From: Oscillospiraceae bacterium
Lineage (GTDB): Bacteria; Bacillota; Clostridia; UMGS1883
Direction of reading: 5' to 3'
Assembly (NCBI GenBank): GCA_015069065.1
Contig: SVJI01000018.1
Location: forward strand, 1-15,621
Length of the DNA: 15,621 nt
The stretch's first letter is position 1. Each line of letters begins with the position of its first letter. Shown here one piece after another: positions 7,327-13,014 of this stretch. The notes beneath the pieces were generated by a model. That model was not told the origin of the DNA and ran no database searches. It saw only the letters and a program-made list of their open reading frames with translations. A program made the position numbers and the translations under genes.

Positions 7327-9255
7327 TCATAATTCAAGCACTGCATTATCCATATAATTGCAAAATTCTTCTGTGTTTGAGTACTCAATATTTACACCCA
7401 TAAACTTTGCCATATTGTATAGTCCAGCATTAATTACTTCGATATTATCGAATTTGAAACCATCGTCAATAAAATCCTTTATATTTTCAAATTCTGTTCT
7501 TTGATTTTTTAAGACCTCGATAGTATAAAAATCAAGTTGTTCTGATGCTTCATTGATGTCCTTAATACGCTCATCAAAAATCTCGATTATCCTATCTCTT
7601 CGTTTTTCAGCTTTCACACTAAAGATATCAGCTTTGTCCAACACATACATAAAGAGTGCAGATGCAATTCCTGATAGCATAGTTGCTAAAACAACCGACC
7701 AAGGTTCACCAATACCAATTTTATTGATTAAAGCTTCAACTCCGATTCCGGCAATAGAAATTACACTCCCGCCAATAAGTTTTATAATAGCATCACCTTT
7801 TTCAGCCGGAGACATATCCTTGGAATCTTTGCCAAAAAGAATTCTTGCAGACTGAACAAAAATTTTAATGCCTTCCTTTACAATTTTTAAAATTTGTTTG
7901 AAAATTCCTACAAATAAGCTTATAATTCCTTCCACTAAAGATGATACAAAGCCTTTAACAAACTCCCATGCATTATTACCTAAAAAGTCTTTTGAATGAG
8001 TTAAAACGTGGTTTTTTATTCTTCCGAATCGAATTTTAATTGCTTCAACTCCAGACTCGGCATGAACACCTTCTTGCAACCCATTTTTGAATATATCGCT
8101 AAACTCGTAATATAAAGGTTTTACAATAAACAATATCAGATTCCCAACAGCATAATCACCGGCTTGAGATAAGGCTTCTTTTGAAGCAGTAGTGCGAATT
8201 TCCTTGCCTTTATCCTTTTGGTTTTCTTTTGCTTGCGTTAATTCTTCATTTCTTTTTTTGTCAACAATCTCGTTAATGCTTGCAAGCTTGTTTTCATCAG
8301 GTGTTACGCCGTGTTTTTTTTCATATGCACGTATTTTTGATTCTTGAAGTGTATCATATTTTTCGTTTATAGATTTTTTATCTACATCGCCCAAAAAATT
8401 ATGTAAAACCGTTTTGTTGACCTGTTTTTCTATACCTTTCTCTGCTTCTTTATGGAGCCTTAGCATATTCTGTTTTGTTTTTTCGTCTAATGGCGTACCT
8501 TTTTTTTCTTGACTTTTTATATATTCCGCATTAGACATTCCGCCTTTTCCTCTGCCATCGTTAATTTCTGCGGCAGTCATTGCAAAATTGTAATCACCAT
8601 TTGCAATATTTTTAATATCATTATCATCTAAAGCATAATTGCTTTTTAATGTATTATGCAAGTTCTTAAGAGTAACGATGTGGTCTGTTTCAGCAAGATT
8701 TCCAAACTTTTCATCTGTTGCATTAGCCGGTCTATTCTTTTTACTATCATAAAGATTTGGATTTTCCGTATATTCATCTTCAACCCTAGAGTGTCCAATT
8801 GTTTTACGGTCCTTATATCCATCCATCCTTTGTTTATCCTCATAGAGCTTTCTTCGCTCTTTTGATGTTGGGTTTTGTGTCATATTAGAGTTTACATTGT
8901 CATTTTCTCTGGCATTTTTGTATGCAGCATATGTATCCACACTGTTAAAAACGACTCCTTCATCGTACGAAAAGCTCTCACACTCCTGAATAAAACGAGA
9001 AGCGGTTAATCCTTTTTTTCGTGCCGATCTTCCAAGTGCTGTTCCTTCAAGAATGCCATCAACTACGGAAAGAAACACCGGTTTTAAAATCTCATCCTCC
9101 ATATTTTCACCAGACGCGAACTGCTCATAAACCTCATCTATAATTTCCTGAGATGATTTTGCATCATATAGTTCGAGTTCCTGGAGTATTTTTACCGAAT
9201 CAAGCGGCGATGCTTCTTTAAGTTCTTCTAATTTTACTTTTCTTTCTTCATCCAT
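7327..9255 (-). CDS. Large accessory protein with HNH-like motif and C-terminal membrane segments
   Basis: I do not recognise this 642-residue protein as a whole. The N-terminal 180 residues are hydrophilic. At about 188-245 is a pattern resembling an HNH nuclease: ETDHIVTLKNLH (Asp191, His192, His200), an Asn in IANGDYNF (219-223), and EINDGRGKGG (Asn232, Lys237) followed by SNAEYI. This matches the DH...N...N..K order of many HNH domains, but the call rests on this motif alone. A Lys/Glu-rich helical stretch covers about 245-360. Hydrophobic segments follow at about 368-385, 436-458, 491-512 and 519-540, then a charged C-terminal tail. So the possible nuclease part would be tethered to the membrane. 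The start has GAGGTGA 6 bp upstream. The gene is 12 bp after its upstream neighbour. Confidence 0.7.
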   Translation of the reverse strand: MDEERKVKLEELKEASPLDSVKILQELELYDAKSSQEIIDEVYEQFASGENMEDEILKPVFLSVVDGILEGTALGRSARKKGLTASRFIQECESFSYDEGVVFNSVDTYAAYKNARENDNVNSNMTQNPTSKERRKLYEDKQRMDGYKDRKTIGHSRVEDEYTENPNLYDSKKNRPANATDEKFGNLAETDHIVTLKNLHNTLKSNYALDDNDIKNIANGDYNFAMTAAEINDGRGKGGMSNAEYIKSQEKKGTPLDEKTKQNMLRLHKEAEKGIEKQVNKTVLHNFLGDVDKKSINEKYDTLQESKIRAYEKKHGVTPDENKLASINEIVDKKRNEELTQAKENQKDKGKEIRTTASKEALSQAGDYAVGNLILFIVKPLYYEFSDIFKNGLQEGVHAESGVEAIKIRFGRIKNHVLTHSKDFLGNNAWEFVKGFVSSLVEGIISLFVGIFKQILKIVKEGIKIFVQSARILFGKDSKDMSPAEKGDAIIKLIGGSVISIAGIGVEALINKIGIGEPWSVVLATMLSGIASALFMYVLDKADIFSVKAEKRRDRIIEIFDERIKDINEASEQLDFYTIEVLKNQRTEFENIKDFIDDGFKFDNIEVINAGLYNMAKFMGVNIEYSNTEEFCNYMDNAVLEL

Positions 9256-9267
9256 ATCATGTCACCT

Positions 9268-10185
9268 CTATGCTACCCTATATTCAGTAATTATTTCATC
9301 ATGATGTTTTTTCATGGTTTTCTCATAGTCAGAAACGTTCTTTTGGTTTTCAATTGAAACTATTTGCATTTCAGTCATTGCTTTTAATATCTTACTTGCA
9401 GTAACTATTGCTTCAATCTCCTTCACCTGTACTCTTGAGAGATATCTGACACTCATTTCTTGTCTGATTATTTTGTGAGCGAAAGACATACATCTTACAA
9501 ACAGAAAATTAACAGAGCTGTCAAGCCTTACAAGCAGATTTTCATATATACTAGTCAATTCGTCAAAATACATATCTATATTTGACAAGGATAAATTAAT
9601 CGCTTCAAGCCTTTTTGTTTCAATATCCATTTTTGCGATTTCATTATTTATCTTTGCTTCTTCCTCCTGAACCGCGTATAATGTTTCCTTTGCTTTTTTT
9701 CTTGTGTAGATTCCCAAGGTCAGGATAGCCAAAGCATTGCTTTTTATTGGATGCTTATTAAAATCAATTTTATAAAGCTGTTCCTTTGCTCTTAATCCAT
9801 CAAAAGAATAGTTTCCTATCTCAAACTCTTCAAAGTTAAACTCCTCTGAGATGTTAACATCACATAGCTGTTTTAATTTTTCTGCCATCTGCGGGAATAA
9901 TTCTTTCTTAATTCTCTCTTTATATCCATTTATAGCATTTACATGATTTTCAATATTATGGGAATATGTATCAACATCTGATTCGAACTTTCGTCGTCGG
10001 GAATTATACCTTTCGCTTATTCTATTATATAATTCTTCAGCTTCTTCAAATGTTTTTTTCCCTGTAAATGCATTCCATACTTTTTTAACTCCATCTTTGG
10101 CTTGATTGTATTTTTCTACAACCCAATTCTTTGCCTGAGTGGCTTTTTCTTTTACCCAACTGCATGCCTTACTCCATAATCCCAT
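9268..10185 (-). CDS. Coiled-coil protein with amphipathic N-terminal helix, function unknown
   Basis: This 305-residue protein has no family I can name. Residues 1-40 form a Trp/Val/Lys-rich helix in which lysines and aromatic residues alternate with roughly 11-residue spacing (MGLWSKACSWVKEKA, then AKNWVVEKYNQA and DGVKKVWNAF). This is the type of helix that lies flat on a membrane surface. Long charged helices likely to form coiled coils cover about 46-105 and 165-300. A short hydrophobic patch, NALAILTLGIY, lies at about 150-160. There is no signal peptide and no full transmembrane helix. The AAGGAG ribosome site overlaps the stop region of the TerB-like gene 12 bp upstream, and the next gene follows after 12 bp. 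This tight packing suggests coordinated production of the three proteins. Confidence 0.75.
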   Translation of the reverse strand: MGLWSKACSWVKEKATQAKNWVVEKYNQAKDGVKKVWNAFTGKKTFEEAEELYNRISERYNSRRRKFESDVDTYSHNIENHVNAINGYKERIKKELFPQMAEKLKQLCDVNISEEFNFEEFEIGNYSFDGLRAKEQLYKIDFNKHPIKSNALAILTLGIYTRKKAKETLYAVQEEEAKINNEIAKMDIETKRLEAINLSLSNIDMYFDELTSIYENLLVRLDSSVNFLFVRCMSFAHKIIRQEMSVRYLSRVQVKEIEAIVTASKILKAMTEMQIVSIENQKNVSDYEKTMKKHHDEIITEYRVA

Positions 10186-10197
10186 TTCATTTGCTCC

Positions 10198-10596
10198 TTA
10201 CTTGTTAATATACATATATCCTTCTGCCAATAAATCATTAAAGTCCTGTGTCCACCTTATCATTTTTCTCATTTCTGAATCTCTGAAATCAAAATCAGCG
10301 CCCAACTTTAAAAGCCAGTTTTCTTCTACCTTTTCAATTTCTTCATCTGCATCCATCATACCGGCAAGCTCTATTATGATTGCTCTCAACACGGGTGTAC
10401 GGGAACTTTTCAGTTCTCTGACAATATTCTTATACTCCTTATTCTTGATTTCGTATTTTTCAAGTCCTAATTCAAAACGATATGTTGAAAAAACTTTTCT
10501 TTCTTGGTCAACAACCTCACCATCAACATTCATTGCGATAGATGCCAGTTCCAAAAAATTCTTTCCTTCTTTTTCATTAAGTAATCCTAAAAACAT
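10198..10596 (-). CDS. TerB-like protein
   Basis: This 132-residue, all-helical acidic protein has the two-part TerB pattern: FLELASIAMNVDGEVVDQER near residues 14-33 and AGMMDADEEIEKVEENWL at about 78-95. TerB domains are found in tellurite-resistance and wider stress or phage-response clusters, often beside membrane-bound partners, and their acidic motifs are thought to bind metal. The start is taken at the second in-frame ATG, because GGAGG lies 7 bp before it. The longer frame would overlap the upstream gene. It lies between the membrane coiled-coil gene (16 bp gap) and the amphipathic coiled-coil gene (12 bp gap). A sensor or adaptor role is inferred from the domain and context. Confidence 0.75.
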   Translation of the reverse strand: MFLGLLNEKEGKNFLELASIAMNVDGEVVDQERKVFSTYRFELGLEKYEIKNKEYKNIVRELKSSRTPVLRAIIIELAGMMDADEEIEKVEENWLLKLGADFDFRDSEMRKMIRWTQDFNDLLAEGYMYINK

Positions 10597-10612
10597 AATT
10601 ATACCTCCATTT

Positions 10613-12484
10613 TTATTTCGTCTTGTTTCCTTTTTCGTCAAAGTGGCTCAACATTGTTTCTCTCTTTCCATTTTTTATGAAAATTTCTTTTCGTGTTTTG
10701 ACTTGTCCGTTTTTATAAAATTCTATTTCAGATATCATTTCACCCTGTTGATTGTAGTTGCGACTCTTTACAGCTTTTCCGTCATTACTATACTGAATAT
10801 CGTAGGTCTTTCTGCCTGAAACCATCATTTCACTAAAAGATAATTTATTTTGTACGTAATGATTTTTTACAATAGCACCACTTTTTGGATCCTTATATTC
10901 TTCAATTCTTATCGCATCCGCATTATCTGACTTTTCTTCTTTTGCCTTAATCTTTAACAGAGAATACATATTATTGAGAATGCCGGTTACTTGCGATAAA
11001 CTTGAAATCTCAAGGTAGATATTGTTTATTTTGCTAAAGCAACTCGTGTAATAATCACCCAGAGTCTTGATGTATTCCTGACTTCTTTTGTCAGATTGTA
11101 ATTCTTGCTTTTCTATGTATGCTTTTAATTTTGCAATAGCCTCTTCAATTTTATGTTTATTTTGTTCTACTTCCTTGAATATGTTGGAAATGCCGGTTTT
11201 ATTATTCTTCGACACCTCATTTAACTGATTATTAATTAAATTTATATATCGCTGATTTTTTTCTACACCATCATCAATATTATCAAGTGCAGTGTTAAGT
11301 AATTTTGTAGTCTCAAAGTGTAACTCAAGCATTTTTTTCTCTATTTCGCTATTATTATCATCAAAGTCCTTCTTGAATTCGTTAAATCTACAATTGAGTT
11401 CTTCAATAAATTTCTGTATAGAGTTTCCAAGCTCGTTAGAAGTTATTTGAATAATACTGTTGGCTTTTTCCTCGAGAGCAATCTCATAGTGTTCTGAATG
11501 CAATGTTTGACCCTCTGAAATCTGTTGCAAATCAAGATGGATTTTTTCTAGACTATCATGCGCATTTTTTAGAGCCTGATCTGTTTTTTTATTTAAAGCC
11601 AAATTGTTTTCTTCGCTTACGCGCAAGATGTCATCTGCTTTTTCCTTAACCTTCTGCATTGATTTTTTATTATCTTCTATGCTTGACGATATCTTCATTT
11701 CTGCATTTTCTATAGCTACAACAATATCAGAGTAAATTTGAATTGATTTTTCTTTGATGATTTTATGATTATCATTAATGTTTTGTTGAATATTACTTGT
11801 TTCCTCTTTGATTTTGGAAATCATGTCACTGGCTTTCTCGCAAATTTTATTTCCTAAATCAGCTAAAAGATTGTCCGTCTGAGCTTTGTTCTGCTCTGTA
11901 GACATGTCAACTTTTATTTTTATTAATTCTGTAATTTCAGCAATGCCAGTTTTATAATTGTCTAAAACCTTGTCTGTATTTTCGCCTTGAGTGCCCAGTA
12001 AGAGATTTGTCTTATCTATCAATAAGCTTGTATTTTCACTTACTGTTCCTTTTATTTCTGTACTGTTCTTTTGAATTGAATCAATAATAGTTTCCTTTTT
12101 ACATTCATTATCTTCATGAATTGCATTTATGATATTGTCATTTCCGGTCTTAATGTCGCCACTAATTACATTTGCTAATTCTTTAGAGAGTTGCTTATTA
12201 TCACTGTCTAATTTGTCAATATGATTTTTGAGGGCATCAAGCGTATTATATAGTTTCTCTTTATTAACTCCTATAGATTCAGCAACAATATCATATATAG
12301 CATAAAAGAGAAAATATAGATATATACACAATATTAAAATTAAAAATGATGACACCCAAAAACAAACCTTTTTATGCACAAATACACTTAATACACCGAA
12401 ATTTAATATTTCGAGTGCAACAAATACGATTAAATATACATGCCAAAATTTCAATGTGTCTGATATAAATTTCCTTAATTTCAT
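10613..12484 (-). CDS. Membrane-anchored long coiled-coil protein with MORN-like C-terminal repeats
   Basis: First gene of the accessory operon, 623 residues. Two hydrophobic segments (about 14-36 and 41-67) joined by a short basic turn anchor the N-terminus. A very long, low-complexity helical region (about 75-515) rich in Asn, Lys, Glu, Ile and Ser follows, like the rods of chemoreceptors or apolipoprotein-like coiled coils. The last 90 residues contain repeats of about 20 residues in the style of the MORN/YwqK repeat (YSNDGKAVKSRNY, FYKNGQVKTRKE, HFDEKGNK). With both helices near the N-terminus, most of the protein should be cytoplasmic. It has no P-loop or catalytic motif, and it is not ZorA-like, because a MotA-type channel domain is absent. 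AAAGGA lies upstream of the ATG. A scaffold or sensor role at the membrane is inference. Confidence 0.75.
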   Translation of the reverse strand: MKLRKFISDTLKFWHVYLIVFVALEILNFGVLSVFVHKKVCFWVSSFLILILCIYLYFLFYAIYDIVAESIGVNKEKLYNTLDALKNHIDKLDSDNKQLSKELANVISGDIKTGNDNIINAIHEDNECKKETIIDSIQKNSTEIKGTVSENTSLLIDKTNLLLGTQGENTDKVLDNYKTGIAEITELIKIKVDMSTEQNKAQTDNLLADLGNKICEKASDMISKIKEETSNIQQNINDNHKIIKEKSIQIYSDIVVAIENAEMKISSSIEDNKKSMQKVKEKADDILRVSEENNLALNKKTDQALKNAHDSLEKIHLDLQQISEGQTLHSEHYEIALEEKANSIIQITSNELGNSIQKFIEELNCRFNEFKKDFDDNNSEIEKKMLELHFETTKLLNTALDNIDDGVEKNQRYINLINNQLNEVSKNNKTGISNIFKEVEQNKHKIEEAIAKLKAYIEKQELQSDKRSQEYIKTLGDYYTSCFSKINNIYLEISSLSQVTGILNNMYSLLKIKAKEEKSDNADAIRIEEYKDPKSGAIVKNHYVQNKLSFSEMMVSGRKTYDIQYSNDGKAVKSRNYNQQGEMISEIEFYKNGQVKTRKEIFIKNGKRETMLSHFDEKGNKTK

Positions 12485-12507
12485 TCTTTCTTCTTCCTTT
12501 GTATAAT

Positions 12508-12513
12508 ATTATA
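12508..12513 (-). promoter_or_regulatory. Possible -10 element close to the accessory operon
   Basis: TATAAT on the minus strand, 24 bp before the first operon ATG, lies between the upstream terminator and the gene. The place for a -35 falls in the terminator stem and reads CGGCGC, which does not match. If used, this promoter would need an activator. Otherwise the operon depends on read-through of the terminator. Confidence 0.25.
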
Positions 12514-12522
12514 GCTAAATTT

Positions 12523-12555
12523 AAAAAAGTGCGCCGACAAACATTGCCAACGCAC
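12523..12555 (-). terminator. Intrinsic terminator in front of the accessory operon
   Basis: Read leftward, GTGCGTTGGC pairs with GTCGGCGCAC (10 bp, three of them G-U) around a 7-nt loop, followed directly by six T (12523-12528). It lies 38 bp before the first operon ATG and downstream of a strong promoter in the same direction, as expected for a small RNA end or an attenuator. Confidence 0.75.
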
Positions 12556-12675
12556 GAAAAATGCACAGCTCTGCTTGTTGCTACACAAATAATCACATAA
12601 TAAGTCCGTATGCGAAAAAGAGCATGCATTTTTACCGAGAATAAAAACGCAGACTTATTATTTCCTTTGTGTAGC
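12523..12675 (-). ncRNA. Candidate structured small RNA or operon leader, about 150 nt
   Basis: Bounded by a sigma-A promoter (-10 at 12682-12687) and an intrinsic terminator. The predicted fold has a rod made of three helices: 12579-12589 with 12666-12676 (11 bp; the last base or two depend on the exact start), 12598-12606 with 12652-12660 (9 bp), and 12611-12614 with 12648-12651 (4 bp). The apical loop can form either a local hairpin (12629-12634 with 12642-12647) or a long pairing with the 3' part (12619-12633 with 12557-12572, 9 + 5 bp with a small bulge), a pseudoknot. No good open reading frame with a ribosome site lies in it. I do not recognise an Rfam class. It may be a free RNA, or the leader of the operon that begins 38 bp after the terminator. 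Confidence 0.55.
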
Positions 12676-12681
12676 ATATTT

Positions 12682-12710
12682 ATTATAACATTTGCTTCCA
12701 ATTTTTTCAA
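12682..12710 (-). promoter_or_regulatory. Sigma-A promoter with extended -10 for the structured RNA
   Basis: On the minus strand TTGAAA (12705-12710) is followed after 17 bp by TATAAT (12682-12687), with TG one base before the -10. Transcription should start near 12675, exactly where the 5' arm of the RNA rod begins. Confidence 0.65.
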
Positions 12711-12732
12711 CACAATTTGATTAAATTTATTA

Positions 12733-12761
12733 TTGTTCAGCAATTTCCTCTGCTTTATATA
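12733..12761 (+). promoter_or_regulatory. Possible rightward promoter
   Basis: TTGTTC (12733-12738), 17 bp, then TATATA (12756-12761). The start would fall near 12768-12769, just before the 13-bp hairpin at 12770-12808. The match is moderate in AT-rich DNA, and the spacing and position are the main support. Confidence 0.3.
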
Positions 12762-12768
12762 GATGTTT

Positions 12769-12872
12769 GGATAACAGAAATAATGCCAAAAGCAATATTT
12801 CTGTTATCGTGTAGCAACAAGCAGAGAAAAAAAGCATCTACTCAGATCAGTAAACTAGTTTTTCGCTTTTTT
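12769..12872 (+). ncRNA. Possible divergent small RNA sharing an 18-nt motif with the leftward RNA
   Basis: From the possible promoter, the transcript would begin with a 13-bp hairpin (12770-12808), then carry GTGTAGCAACAAGCAGAG (12809-12826), the same 18 nt found in the leftward RNA, also just 3' of a helix. It could end where AAAAAAGC (12828-12835) pairs with GCTTTTTT (12865-12872), though this stem has a long, poorly structured loop and is a weak terminator. Confidence 0.25.
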
Positions 12873-12881
12873 GAAATTCAT
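12855..12881 (-). CDS. Possible 8-codon leader peptide
   Basis: An ATG at 12879-12881 opens an eight-codon frame (MNFKKAKN) closed by TAG. GGAGGA stands 7 bp before it, as strong a ribosome site as any in the window. TATAAT at 12914-12919 (minus) could be its -10, but the TTGACA upstream is 21 bp away, too far for a normal promoter. It may be a leader peptide or the stump of a lost gene. Confidence 0.2.
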   Translation of the reverse strand: MNFKKAKN

Positions 12882-12928
12882 AAATTATCCTCCAGTGTTG
12901 GTTGTTTTATTCTATTATAAGGAACAAT

Positions 12929-12946
12929 AATGACAAATTCTGTCAA
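12929..12946. repeat. Small palindrome and imperfect copy of a site at the other block edge
   Basis: TGACA-5 bp-TGTCA (12931-12945) is a palindrome. The 16-mer AATGACAAATTCTGTC (12929-12944) matches 14 of 16 bases at 4686-4701, beside the rightward gene's promoter. It could be an operator shared by both units or a trace of integration. The rest of 12,882-12,975 shows nothing else I can support. Confidence 0.4.
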
Positions 12947-12975
12947 TGTAAATATTTTTTGTTAATAGCAGAGGT

Positions 12976-13014
12976 AAAAAAGGAAGCAGGATAAAATTTT
13001 ACCCTGCTTCCTTT
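12976..13014 (-). terminator. Intrinsic terminator of spoIVB
   Basis: AAAGGAAGCAGG (12979-12990) pairs perfectly with 13003-13014, and the inner bases 12992-13001 are themselves self-complementary. Leftward, the stem is followed by a T-run. The stem includes the last codons and stop of spoIVB, so the core transcription unit ends here, right at the edge of the accessory block. Confidence 0.85.

Larger units (their letters stand above)
12569..12826. repeat. Perfect 18-bp inverted repeat and alternative-pairing hairpins
   Basis: CTCTGCTTGTTGCTACAC (12569-12586) is the exact reverse complement of 12809-12826. Parts recur: GTGTAGCA also at 12669-12676 and CTCTGCTT also at 12748-12755. A 13-bp perfect hairpin (12770-12782 with 12796-12808) abuts the right arm. 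Thus the ends can pair with each other or each with a nearer partner. No target-site duplication is visible at the outer ends and there is no transposase. A MITE-like element remains possible. Confidence 0.8.

Noticed and set aside
10139..10819. Rightward open frame of 226 codons opposite the TerB-like gene
   Set aside because: It is a Ser/Phe-rich shadow on the antisense strand of three well-supported genes, and it has no ribosome site.
6284..12484. Assignment to Zorya, Shango, BREX or a tellurite-resistance operon
   Set aside because: Their defining genes (MotA-type channel, helicase/ATPase, methylase/PglZ, TerC/TerD) are missing. Only the TerB-like and WYL modules are shared in type.
12372..12743. 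Leftward open frame of 123 codons running through the structured RNA into the first operon gene
   Set aside because: It has no ribosome site, has an odd Cys/Ile/Arg-rich composition, passes through the terminator and overlaps the membrane coiled-coil gene in another frame.
12569..12826. MITE or other small transposon with 18-bp terminal inverted repeats
   Set aside because: No target-site duplication is visible, and internal promoter, rod and terminator elements explain the left part better. Not fully excluded without a genome-wide copy count.
12523..12872. Retron or CRISPR-like RNA locus
   Set aside because: No reverse transcriptase, Cas protein or regularly spaced direct repeats are present in the window.
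12717..12920. Rightward open frame of 67 codons in the region before spoIVB
   Set aside because: It has no ribosome site and coincides with hairpin arms and the 18-bp repeat. The composition is not protein-like.
12914..12946. Leftward promoter made of TTGACA and TATAAT upstream of the tiny frame
   Set aside because: The hexamers are perfect but 21 bp apart, beyond the range usually used by sigma-A.
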